Source of the DNA: Novosphingobium indicum
GTDB lineage: Bacteria; Pseudomonadota; Alphaproteobacteria; Sphingomonadales; Sphingomonadaceae
Assembly (NCBI RefSeq): GCF_014645195.1
Contig: NZ_BMLK01000017.1
Span: 42,630 to 106,629 of the forward strand
Reading direction: 5' to 3'
Length of the DNA: 64,000 bases
A program made the position numbers and the translations under genes. Below, piece by piece: positions 47,581-55,572 of the stretch. Under the pieces are notes generated by a model. The model did no database searches and was not told the origin of the DNA. It saw nothing but the letters and a program-made list of their open reading frames with translations. Within the stretch, counting starts at the first letter, position 1. Each line of letters opens with the position of its first letter.

Positions 47581-48161
47581 CGCGAACGCTCGCGGCGCAG
47601 CGCGGGACGGGCCGTGAGGAGCAGCGCCCACAAGGCCACCGCAACCCCCGACCACAGCAGGCTCGACATCAGTGACACCGGGAAATAACGTGCGATGCGC
47701 GGCAGGAATCCCGTGATGGTGGGTTCGGGGAAACGCCCCCCCAGGAAGTAGAATCCGCCGCTCGAAAACAGATGCGAGGCGAAAGTCGCGACCACCAGCA
47801 GCACGGCCATTGCGGGCAGCGACTGCAGCCGCTCGGGCATGCGTGCAGCATAGCGCCCCGCCATCCACATCACGGCATAGGCGGGGATCAGCATGGCGTA
47901 GGCGGGCGTGTAGCAGAAGTCGGATACGCCGAGCATAGAGATCGACACGACATCGATCGCGTAGCCGAGCGCGAACAGCCCTACGAAGCCGGTAAAGCGG
48001 CGGACAAAATAACCGAGCACAAAAAAGCTCGCGAGCGCGGTGCTCGGAATGTGGACCAGATGCGTCAGTGCGTGTGAGCGCGTGAGCAGCATCACGGCGG
48101 CAAGAATGCCGAAAACCGTCACTTCGAAACGGCTGAATTGAAAAGCGGTGGAACGATTCAT
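47577..48161 (-). CDS. Putative cobalamin/cobalt-related membrane transporter component
   Basis: A 194-aa integral membrane protein with about five or six helices: VTVFGILAAVMLLTRS, LASFFVLGYFVRR, LFALGYAIDVVSISML, AMLIPAYAVMWMAGRY, AVLLVVATFASHLF and LWSGVAVALWALLL. It has the size and layout of an ECF-type S component, with no ATPase or T-component gene nearby. It lies first after a B12 riboswitch and overlaps cobO, so a role in moving a corrinoid or cobalt is likely but unproven. The ATG at 48161 has ggag upstream. Confidence 0.72.
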   Translation of the reverse strand: MNRSTAFQFSRFEVTVFGILAAVMLLTRSHALTHLVHIPSTALASFFVLGYFVRRFTGFVGLFALGYAIDVVSISMLGVSDFCYTPAYAMLIPAYAVMWMAGRYAARMPERLQSLPAMAVLLVVATFASHLFSSGGFYFLGGRFPEPTITGFLPRIARYFPVSLMSSLLWSGVAVALWALLLTARPALRRERSR

Positions 48162-48383
48162 CGTTGGAATCTCCGGATAGAGTCGGGAGGAATACGTCGG
48201 GCACGCGCCAGGCAGCGCGCGTGCAGGAGCCGGGGCAAAACCCCTTTCGAATTCAGCGGTGCAGCATGACTTCACAGGCTCCCTTCGACGCGACACACGA
48301 ATGTCGTCCGCCAAGGGAATCTCCCCGCATCAGCGAGGCCCTCGTCCGCCCGGTTCATCCCGCCCGTGCGAAGGAACGACGGC

Positions 48384-48558
48384 ATCGGGCCGGTTTCCTG
48401 ACTTCCGGTTCACCGCGCTTTTCGCCGCCTTCTCGGGAGGAAATCTCCCAATGGCATCTGGCGATGCGCTCACCGGTCACAGTTGCGGGAGCAGTGCCGG
48501 ATTCGGAGGCTTTCGCCGCCGTCCGGACTTCCCGATTAAGCCCTCTCGGGCACCCGAT
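48384..48558 (-). ncRNA. Cobalamin riboswitch (minus strand)
   Basis: On the minus strand the sequence shows the standard B12 aptamer: gcccgagagggctt near the 5' end, the B12-box-like segment gccagatgccattggg, gcaactgtgaccgg, and gagaaggcggcg. The P1 stem pairs atcggg (starting at 48558) with cccgat (ending at 48384). It leads the membrane protein, cobO and cobB genes, about 220 nt upstream of the first start. Binding of adenosylcobalamin should switch the unit off. Confidence 0.93.
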
Positions 48559-48601
48559 ACACTCGCGTGCATAAGCGAGCGTCCGGCTTGCCGCAAGCAT
48601 A

Positions 48602-48634
48602 TTGCACTTGCACACATTGCATCTGCACGATAAT
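48602..48634 (+). promoter_or_regulatory. Likely promoter for the btuB unit
   Basis: GATAAT at 48629-48634 looks like a -10 box, with TTGCAC 15 bp upstream (48608-48613) and another TTGCAC at 48602. It lies just before the plus-strand aptamer in the 87-bp gap between two divergent riboswitches. Confidence 0.4.
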
Positions 48635-48645
48635 TGCCGAGCCGC

Positions 48646-48808
48646 GACAGGTTCCCCCACAAGGGATCAAAAGGGAACCGGGTGAGAAACCCGGGCTGCC
48701 CCTGCAACTGTAAGCGGCGAGCCATCCGGCCACTACGCCATTGGGATCGAAAGGTCCTGAGAAGGCGGCCGGACCGGCCCTGACCCGCAAGCCAGGAGAC
48801 CTGCCTGA
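48646..48808 (+). ncRNA. Cobalamin riboswitch (plus strand)
   Basis: A second B12 aptamer: gaaccgggtgagaaacccgg, the core gcccctgcaactgtaagcgg, a long arm with ccactacgccattggg, gagaaggcggcc, and the closing gcaagccaggagacctgcctg. P1 is formed by caggt (48648) and acctg (48799). The leader beyond it has a hairpin ccctgc/gcaggg (48854-48870) that could be part of the switching platform. It controls the BtuB-like receptor and the cob genes after it. Confidence 0.95.
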
Positions 48809-49027
48809 CGCAGTCGTTCTTCATCCGGGCAGGGTGCACCGGGTGTTCGAGGGCCCTGCGAATTGCAGGGTCATCCCTCGCGCAACGACAGCCACCGCCT
48901 TGCCGGCCAAATCCGTGCGAGGGGCGTCATGTCGTGCCCATCCCTTTCCGGACGGGCCTGCGGAATCGTTCCTTCGCACCGGATGCAACCGGTGGGCAAA
49001 CGCCGTTTGCATGAAGGGACCTGTCCC

Positions 49028-50962
49028 ATGTCGAAATTGATCCGTCTGGCCGCGTTTCCGGCCGTTCCCGTTTTCCTTTGCGCCACTCTCCCCCACACGG
49101 CGCGCGCCGATGAAGCGCCCGACGCCAGCATTGTCGTTACCGCGCTGCGCACACCGGTTGCGCAGGAGCGCGTCTCCTCCAGCATCACCGTGCTGGAGGA
49201 GGACTCCATCATCGAAACCCAGCCTATCGCGCTGAGCGATATCCTGCTGCGCACGCCGGGCATCAGCCTTTCGCGCAACGGCGGTTACGGCACTGTCACC
49301 TCCTTGCGCATCCGCGGGGCGGACAGCGGCCAGACGGTGATGGTGCTTGACGGCATGCGCCTGTCCGATCCCTCCTCCACCGCAGGCGGGTTTGGCTTTG
49401 CCAATCTCTTCCTCGACGATGCCGAGCGTATCGAGGTCCTGCGCGGCCCGCAGTCCATCCTTTGGGGCAGCGATGCCATCGGCGGCGTGGTCAACGTCAC
49501 CACTCGCAAGCCTGAAAAACCGCTGGAAGGCAGCTTCGCGGCCGAAGCCGGGAGCCACGAGACTTTTTCCGCCCGTGCGGGGGCTGGCGGCACCAGCAAG
49601 GCCATCGACTGGCGTCTGGCCGGTTCGACGTTCACCACGGACGGCATCTCCGCGCGCGCGGGCGGCACCGAGGACGACGGTTTCCGCCGCAGCGCCGCCA
49701 GCGGCACCGTGACCGTGCGCCTCGCTCCGCAGGTCTCGCTCGATTTGCGCGGATACTATTCCGACGCGCGCAACGATTTCGACGGGTTCGCGGGCGATAC
49801 GCCGAGCTTCGGCCTGACGAAGGAATGGTCTGGCTATGCAGGGCTTAACTTCGCGCTGCTGGACGGGCGCTTCACCAATCGCATCGCGGCGATGCAGACA
49901 GTGACCGATCGCGAGAATTACGATCCCACCCGCGACGTCCGCCCGCTCAATTTCGATGCGCACGGCCGGGTCCGCCGTTTCGAGTACCAGGGCACCTACA
50001 GCTTTTCCGATGCGATCCAGCTCCTGTTCGGAGCCGAGCGCGAGGAGCAGCGGATGACCACCGCCTCGCCCTCGAACAGTACGGCGGCCTATGCAAAAAC
50101 TCCGCACAAGGTCGATACGAACAGCATCTACGGCCAACTTCGCCTGACGCCGCTGACCGGCCTCACCCTCGATGGCGGCGTGCGCTACGATCACCAGTCG
50201 CGCTTCGGCGGCAATACCGTGATGAGCACCGGCGCGGCCTATACGCCCAATGGCGGCGCCACCATGCTGCGCGCCAGCTACAGCGAGGGATACAAGGCGC
50301 CGTCGCTCTATCAGATGTTCAGCGCCTATGGCGTGGCCGATCTCGGCCCCGAAAAAGCCAAGGGCTGGGAAGCAGGCGCGGAGCAGAGCCTCGGCCAGAT
50401 CCTGCGCGTTTCCGCCACCTGGTTCGAGCGCGACACCGACAACCTGATCGACTTCGCCTATTGCCCCACCAGCGGCACCCTGCCCGACGTTTGCTACATT
50501 CCGGGCACCACCACGACCCGCTTCGGTTACTATGCCAATGTCGACAAGAGCCATGCGCGGGGTCTGGAACTCGCTGCCACTGCACGCTGGAAAGTGCTTT
50601 TCGCCGAGGGCAACTATAGCTGGATCGAGGCGGAAGACCGGACCCCGGACAGCAGCACCCATGGCCGCCAGCTCGCCCGCGTGCCGCGCCATCTCGCCAA
50701 TGTCGAAGCAGGCGTGGACCTGCCCTCCGGCCTGCGTGCCAGCGTGGCCGCGCGCTATTCGGGCCGGACCTTCGACAGCGCCAGCGGCACGGCAAGACTG
50801 GACGATTACTGGCTGTTCGATGCGCGCGCGCAATGGCCGGTCACCGATGGGGTGATGCTGCAGGGCCGCGTCGAGAATCTGGCGGACAAGACCTATCAGA
50901 CGGCAGGCGGCTATGGCGCGCTGGGGCGGACATTCTACCTGGGTGTAAGGAGCCGCTTCTGA
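49028..50962 (+). CDS. btuB: TonB-dependent vitamin B12 receptor BtuB
   Basis: A 644-aa outer-membrane receptor for cobalamin or other corrinoids. The signal peptide is SKLIRLAAFPAVPVF then TLPHTARADE. The TonB box region is DASIVVTALRTPVAQE, and the plug has IRGADSGQTVMVLDGMRL and RIEVLRGPQSILWGSDAIGGVVN. The C-terminus FYLGVRSRF ends in Phe. Its position directly after a B12 riboswitch and before cob genes makes BtuB the clear choice. The ATG at 49028 has aaggga upstream. It overlaps the next gene by one base (TGATG). Confidence 0.94.
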   Translation: MSKLIRLAAFPAVPVFLCATLPHTARADEAPDASIVVTALRTPVAQERVSSSITVLEEDSIIETQPIALSDILLRTPGISLSRNGGYGTVTSLRIRGADSGQTVMVLDGMRLSDPSSTAGGFGFANLFLDDAERIEVLRGPQSILWGSDAIGGVVNVTTRKPEKPLEGSFAAEAGSHETFSARAGAGGTSKAIDWRLAGSTFTTDGISARAGGTEDDGFRRSAASGTVTVRLAPQVSLDLRGYYSDARNDFDGFAGDTPSFGLTKEWSGYAGLNFALLDGRFTNRIAAMQTVTDRENYDPTRDVRPLNFDAHGRVRRFEYQGTYSFSDAIQLLFGAEREEQRMTTASPSNSTAAYAKTPHKVDTNSIYGQLRLTPLTGLTLDGGVRYDHQSRFGGNTVMSTGAAYTPNGGATMLRASYSEGYKAPSLYQMFSAYGVADLGPEKAKGWEAGAEQSLGQILRVSATWFERDTDNLIDFAYCPTSGTLPDVCYIPGTTTTRFGYYANVDKSHARGLELAATARWKVLFAEGNYSWIEAEDRTPDSSTHGRQLARVPRHLANVEAGVDLPSGLRASVAARYSGRTFDSASGTARLDDYWLFDARAQWPVTDGVMLQGRVENLADKTYQTAGGYGALGRTFYLGVRSRF

Positions 50963-51369
50963 TGCTGCGCGCGGTCGAGTCCGGAGCCGCGGTGGTGGTC
51001 TGCTCCACCTGCCGCCGCAGCGCGGCCGCGCGCGAGGACGAAGGCGGGCAGCGCGGCGGCGCGCTGCTCGCCGAGGCCCTGCGCGCGGTGCAACGCGACG
51101 AACCGCATCTTGCCGGAGTGGCAGTGCAGGAAATGCCCTGTCTGTTTGCCTGCAAGCGCCATTGCACCGTCCACATCCGCGCGCCGGGCAAGGTCGGCTA
51201 CGTGCTGGGCGATTTCACGCCCGACCGCGAGGCCGCCCGCGCCATTCTGGAATATGCCACGCACCATGCCGTCAGCGAGGAAGGTGCGGTGCGCTACGCC
51301 CAATGGCCCGACGGCGTGAAAGGCCACTTCATCACTCGCACGCCGCCCGAAGGGTACCTCTGCACATGA
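50962..51369 (+). CDS. DUF1636 metal-binding (thioredoxin-like ferredoxin-type) protein
   Basis: A 135-aa protein of DUF1636. It has four Cys arranged as CSTC near the N-terminus and CLFACKRHC in the middle, which fit a thioredoxin-like [2Fe-2S] ferredoxin or metal-binding site. TVHIRAPGKVGYVLGDFTPD follows. The function is unknown, but such genes recur in B12 and metal-trafficking loci. It overlaps btuB by 1 nt and cobT by 4 nt, so it is under the same riboswitch. Confidence 0.85.
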   Translation: MLRAVESGAAVVVCSTCRRSAAAREDEGGQRGGALLAEALRAVQRDEPHLAGVAVQEMPCLFACKRHCTVHIRAPGKVGYVLGDFTPDREAARAILEYATHHAVSEEGAVRYAQWPDGVKGHFITRTPPEGYLCT

Positions 51370-52379
51370 TCCGTTTTGCCGATCGTACCGCTTTCACGGC
51401 TGCCCTTTCCGCCCTGCCCGAGCCTGGCGCGGCTGCTATTGCAGCGGCACGCACGCGGCAGGCCGAACTGACCAAGCCCGCGGGTTCGCTTGGCCGGCTG
51501 GAGGACATCGCGGTGTTCATGGCCGGATGGCAGGACACGCCGCGTCCCGGGATCGACCGGGTGCAGGCCGTGGTCTTCGCAGGCAATCATGGCGTCGCGG
51601 CGCAGCGCGTCAGCGCTTTCCCGGTGGAAGTGACGGCGCAGATGGTCGCCAACTTTCAGGCGGGAGGGGCGGCGATCAATGCGCTGTGCCGGGCAGCCGG
51701 GGCGGACCTTTCGGTCGTGCCGCTCGATCTCGACCGGCCCACCGGCGATATCTCGCGGGAAGCGGCCATGAGCGAGGCGGAATGCCTTGCCGCGCTCAAT
51801 GCAGGCGCGGCAGCCGTCAGCGCGGACACGCACCTGCTGCTCGTAGGCGAAATGGGCATCGGCAATACGACCCCCGCCTCCGCACTCTGCGCCGCCGCGT
51901 TCGGCGGTGAGGCGGCGCTGTGGTGCGGCAAGGGTTCGGGTATCGACAGCGAAGGCGTGGCGCGCAAAGTCATGGCCGTGGAACAGGCGCTTGCCCTCCA
52001 CCTACCGAACTGCAGCGACGCCTTCGAGGCTCTGCGCCGTCTGGGCGGGCGCGAGATCGCGGCCATGGCAGGCGCGATCCTGGCCGCGCGGATGATGCGC
52101 ATTCCGGTGCTGCTGGACGGCTTCATCGCCTGCGCCTCGATTGCCCCGCTGGTAGCGCGGGTGCCGGACTTCGCCGCCCACTGCCTTGCCGCGCATTGCT
52201 CCGCCGAAGCCGGGCATGTCCGTCTGCTCGGCCATTTCGGGCTGGAGCCCCTGCTCCAGCTCGGGATGCGACTGGGCGAGGGGTCGGGGGCGGCCACTGC
52301 CGTTCCCATCGTGCGCGCGGCACTGGCCGCACACAACGAAATGGCGACATTTGCCGAAGCTGCCGTAGCGGGCGGATAA
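51366..52379 (+). CDS. cobT: Nicotinate-nucleotide-dimethylbenzimidazole phosphoribosyltransferase
   Basis: A 337-aa enzyme making alpha-ribazole phosphate from nicotinate mononucleotide and dimethylbenzimidazole. Family blocks are TKPAGSLGRLEDIA, FAGNHGVAAQRVSAFPVEVTAQM, LVGEMGIGNTTPASAL, GFIACASIAPL and the C-terminal MRLGEGSGAATAVPIV, which contains the catalytic Glu. The start overlaps DUF1636 (ATGA), and its taa stop overlaps the next ATG. Confidence 0.96.
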   Translation: MIRFADRTAFTAALSALPEPGAAAIAAARTRQAELTKPAGSLGRLEDIAVFMAGWQDTPRPGIDRVQAVVFAGNHGVAAQRVSAFPVEVTAQMVANFQAGGAAINALCRAAGADLSVVPLDLDRPTGDISREAAMSEAECLAALNAGAAAVSADTHLLLVGEMGIGNTTPASALCAAAFGGEAALWCGKGSGIDSEGVARKVMAVEQALALHLPNCSDAFEALRRLGGREIAAMAGAILAARMMRIPVLLDGFIACASIAPLVARVPDFAAHCLAAHCSAEAGHVRLLGHFGLEPLLQLGMRLGEGSGAATAVPIVRAALAAHNEMATFAEAAVAGG

Positions 52380-52957
52380 TGAACGCGCGGATCATCCACT
52401 TGCTGCGCCATGGCCCGCCGGCACGGACAGGGCTGCTGCTGGGCCATCTGGACGAGCCGCCACTCGTCGCGGAATGCCCGGTCATGCTGAACCGGGTGGT
52501 GCATGTCCCGGTCCGGCAGATCGTCAGTTCGGACTTGCGCCGCACCGGCTTGCAGGCCGCGCACTTGGCGGAATCGCTGAACGTGCCGCTCTCGCGCGAT
52601 CCACGCTGGCGGGAGCTATTTTTCGGCACTTGGGAAGGCCTTGCCCCCGAAGCCATCGATGAGTCAGCATTGGCCCGCTTCTGGGACGATCCCGATGCCA
52701 ATCCGCCGCCGCGGGGCGAGCGCTGGTCCCAGTTGTGCCAGCGCGTGCGCGAGGGGCTGGCCGGACTGGAGAACAAATCTCTGGTCGTCACCCACGCAGG
52801 CGCCATGCGGGCGGCGGTTTCGGTGCTGACCGGGCAGGACCATCGCGCAGTCTGGGCCCTAGACCTGCCTTATCGCGCCCTCCTCTCGCTGCGGATCTGG
52901 CCCGGAAAGCCGCTGGCCGGCCAGATCATCGGCCTGGAAACGGGATACCGCGAATGA
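52379..52957 (+). CDS. cobC: Alpha-ribazole phosphatase-like histidine phosphatase
   Basis: A 192-aa histidine-phosphatase-superfamily protein. The phospho-His motif is LLRHG (H11), then WRELFFGTWEG with the acid catalyst Glu and LVVTHAGAMRAA with the second His. Context between cobT and cobS points to removing the 5' phosphate of alpha-ribazole phosphate. The symbol is the enteric cobC; it must not be confused with the aminotransferase two genes later. It overlaps both neighbours by 1-4 nt. Confidence 0.87.
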   Translation: MNARIIHLLRHGPPARTGLLLGHLDEPPLVAECPVMLNRVVHVPVRQIVSSDLRRTGLQAAHLAESLNVPLSRDPRWRELFFGTWEGLAPEAIDESALARFWDDPDANPPPRGERWSQLCQRVREGLAGLENKSLVVTHAGAMRAAVSVLTGQDHRAVWALDLPYRALLSLRIWPGKPLAGQIIGLETGYRE

Positions 52958-53667
52958 AGGCCCTGATCCTCGCCGTGCAGTTCATGACGCGCCTGCCGCT
53001 GCCCGCCGTCGCCGCAAACGAGAAGGACTTTGCGCAGGCGATACGCTGGTTCCCCATGGCGGGCATCTTCATCGGGCTATGCGTGGCAGGCGCGGCATGG
53101 GCGGGCCAGCGCCACGATCCATGGACCGGCGCTCTCGCCGCCCTGCTGGTCTGGGTGGCGATCACCGGCGCGCTGCACCTCGATGGCCTTGGCGATATCG
53201 CCGATGCCGCCGGGGCCGCCCACGGCGACCGGGAACGCCTTTCGGCAGTTCTGGCAGACCCGCATATCGGCAGCTTCGGCGTTACCGCGATCGGCCTGCA
53301 GCTGATCGCCAAGCTGATCCTGCTCCGGCTGGCGATGGGCACGATCCCGCTTGCCGCGCTGGCAGTGGTCCCGGTCGCGGCCAGGATCGGGCCACTGTTC
53401 TGGACGCTGACTCTGCCGCCGCTGCACCGGGGCATGGGAACCAGCTTCGGCGCCGGGGCAAACTGGCCTGCCTGCTTGGCATGGTTTCTCGTGCTGGACG
53501 CCTTGGCGTGGTGGTGGAGCCCCGCACTCCTGTTTGCTCTACCTGCCATGGCGATCTGGAACCTCTGGCTGCGCCGCAAAATCGGCGGCATTTCGGGCGA
53601 CGGCCACGGCGCCGGGATCGAACTGGTCGAAACCGCAACGCTGGCCTTACTGGTCCTTGCCGCATGA
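52954..53667 (+). CDS. cobS: Adenosylcobinamide-GDP ribazoletransferase (cobalamin synthase)
   Basis: A 237-aa inner-membrane enzyme joining adenosylcobinamide-GDP and alpha-ribazole, the last assembly step. The N-terminal FMTRLPLPA and RWFPMAGIFIG are typical, as is the metal motif GALHLDGLGDIADA. LADPHIGSFGV and the C-terminal GGISGDGHGAGIELVETATL complete the family pattern. About six hydrophobic segments are present. ATGA overlaps occur at both ends. It is called CobV in the Pseudomonas nomenclature. Confidence 0.95.
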   Translation: MKALILAVQFMTRLPLPAVAANEKDFAQAIRWFPMAGIFIGLCVAGAAWAGQRHDPWTGALAALLVWVAITGALHLDGLGDIADAAGAAHGDRERLSAVLADPHIGSFGVTAIGLQLIAKLILLRLAMGTIPLAALAVVPVAARIGPLFWTLTLPPLHRGMGTSFGAGANWPACLAWFLVLDALAWWWSPALLFALPAMAIWNLWLRRKIGGISGDGHGAGIELVETATLALLVLAA

Positions 53668-54641
53668 ACCCGTTCGTCACCCACGGCGGCCGTCTGGACG
53701 AAGCCTGCGCGCACTTCGGCGGCCATCCTGCGGATTGGCTGGACTTGTCGACCGGCATCAATCCGAACCCGTGGACCGGCGCCGAGACGATCCGCCCGGA
53801 CTGGCGCGCCCTGCCCGACGCGCGTGCGCTCAAAAGGCTTGAAGAGGCCGCCGCTGCCCATTTCGAAACCGATCCGGCCTTGTGCTGCGCAGTTCCCGGC
53901 AGCGAGGCGGGCCTGCGCGCGCTGGGGCGGATTCTCGGCCTGCCTGCCCGCCCAATCGCGCTGACTTACGGGACGTACGCCAAGGCCTTCGCAAGCCCTC
54001 CGCCCGATCATGCCGGCCCCACTGCCCTCGTCGTGACCAACCCCAATAACCCCGACGGACGCCTCTCCCCCCGCGAAGACCTGATGTCTGCACTGGCGCG
54101 GCAGCAGCACGGCGGCGGATGGCTGGTCGCGGATGAGGCCTTTGCCGATTGCCATCCAGACGCGAGCGTAGCCGATCTCGTCGCCAACGACCGCAACCTT
54201 GCCGTGACGCGCTCGTTCGGCAAGTTCTTCGGTCTCGCGGGTGTGCGCCTCGGCTTCGTGCTGGCGCCCGAGCCCCTGCTGGCCGACTTGCGTAAGCTGC
54301 AAGGCGACTGGCCGGTCTGCTCCGCCGCGCTGGCCTTCGGGAACGCGGCCTATACCGACAGAGACTGGATAGCGGCCACCCTTGCCAGCCTGCCGGAAAG
54401 GGGCGCCAAACTCGATGCTGTTCTGGCCCGCCACGGGCTGCGGGCGACAGGTGCGTGCCCGCTGTTCCGGCTCGCCACCGCCCCCGATGCGGCAGACCTG
54501 TTCGCCACGCTCGCCCGAGCGCATATCCTGACACGCCCTTTCGCTGGCTATCCCCACCTGCTGCGCTTCGGGCTGCCTGCAGATGATGCCCTGCTGGCGC
54601 GGCTCGATGCCGCATTGGCCTTGTGGTCCGCCCGTGGTTGA
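53664..54641 (+). CDS. cobD: Threonine-phosphate decarboxylase-type aminotransferase
   Basis: A 325-aa PLP-dependent fold-type I aminotransferase of the CobC (Pseudomonas) / CobD (Salmonella) family. It would make (R)-1-amino-2-propanol phosphate from threonine phosphate for the nucleotide loop. WLDLSTGINPNPW is the diagnostic start; VVTNPNNPDGR, VADEAFADCHPD and the PLP-Lys segment TRSFGKFFGLAGVRLGF follow. Its end overlaps cbiB by 8 nt. The symbol is Salmonella-style. Confidence 0.9.
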   Translation: MNPFVTHGGRLDEACAHFGGHPADWLDLSTGINPNPWTGAETIRPDWRALPDARALKRLEEAAAAHFETDPALCCAVPGSEAGLRALGRILGLPARPIALTYGTYAKAFASPPPDHAGPTALVVTNPNNPDGRLSPREDLMSALARQQHGGGWLVADEAFADCHPDASVADLVANDRNLAVTRSFGKFFGLAGVRLGFVLAPEPLLADLRKLQGDWPVCSAALAFGNAAYTDRDWIAATLASLPERGAKLDAVLARHGLRATGACPLFRLATAPDAADLFATLARAHILTRPFAGYPHLLRFGLPADDALLARLDAALALWSARG

Positions 54642-55572
54642 GCCCGTCGCCCTCGGCGCGCTGGTGCTGGACGCCGCCCTTGGATGGCCCGACCGGATCT
54701 ATCGCCGGATCGGCCATCCTGTCGCTGGCTTCGCGCGGATTATCGCCGCCTGCGAAGTGCGCTGGAACCGGCCGGATCGCCCGCCCCGCGTGCGTCGCCT
54801 GTCTGGCGTAGCGGCGATGCTGGTGCTGGTGCTGGCAAGCGGCGGCATTGCCTGTGCCGCCGAGCAGGTGATCCGCGCGCTGGCCGGACCTTGGGCCTGG
54901 CTGCCGCTCGCCTTCGCGGGATGGCCGGCACTGGCCCAGCGCAGCCTCTACGATCACTTCCGGCCGATCGAGGCCGCCCTGAAACGCGGCGATCTGCCTG
55001 CCGCGCGCGAGGCCGTCGGGATGATCGTCGGGCGCGACACCGCCGCGCTCGATGCGCCCGGCGTGGCCCGCGCAGGGATCGAGAGCCTTGCCGAAAGCTT
55101 CTGCGACGGCGTGATCGCCCCGCTGTTCTGGCTGCTGGTGCTCGGCCTGCCCGGAGCGTGGATCTACAAGGCCATCAACACGGCAGACAGCCTGATCGGC
55201 CACCCGGAGGAACCGTTACGCGATTATGGCTGGGCCGCTGCCCGGATCGACGATGCGGCCAACCTGATCCCCGCGCGCCTGAGCGCAATCCTGATCTGTC
55301 TTGCCGGTTGGGGGCGAGGCTGGCGCATCCTCTGGCGCGACCATGGCCGCCACGCCTCCCCCAACGCGGGCTGGCCCGAAGCGGCCATGGCCGGAACACT
55401 GGGTATCCGGCTCGCCGGCCCTGTCCGCTACGACGGCGTGCTCTCGCCCAAGCCATGGATCGGCGACGGCGCGGAGGCGGACGCAGGCGCCATGCTGCGC
55501 GCGGGAAACATATATCTGCGGGCCTGCCTGCTGGCATGGCTGGGTGTGGGAGGCCTGACATGGCTGGCTTGA
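54634..55572 (+). CDS. cbiB: Adenosylcobinamide-phosphate synthase
   Basis: A 312-aa inner-membrane enzyme attaching aminopropanol phosphate to adenosylcobyric acid. LVLDAALGWPDRIYRRIGHPVAGFARII is the family N-terminus; IVGRDTAALDAPGVARAGIESLAESFCDGVIAPLFW and YGWAAARIDDAANLIPARL are core blocks; NAGWPEAAMAGTLGIRL follows. It starts at GTG 54634 inside the aminotransferase gene and overlaps cobQ by 13 nt. It is named CobD in Pseudomonas. Confidence 0.94.
   Translation: MVEPVALGALVLDAALGWPDRIYRRIGHPVAGFARIIAACEVRWNRPDRPPRVRRLSGVAAMLVLVLASGGIACAAEQVIRALAGPWAWLPLAFAGWPALAQRSLYDHFRPIEAALKRGDLPAAREAVGMIVGRDTAALDAPGVARAGIESLAESFCDGVIAPLFWLLVLGLPGAWIYKAINTADSLIGHPEEPLRDYGWAAARIDDAANLIPARLSAILICLAGWGRGWRILWRDHGRHASPNAGWPEAAMAGTLGIRLAGPVRYDGVLSPKPWIGDGAEADAGAMLRAGNIYLRACLLAWLGVGGLTWLA

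Noticed and set aside
48259..48633. Open frames running through the riboswitch region on both strands
   Set aside because: They overlap conserved RNA aptamer sequence and encode no recognisable protein.
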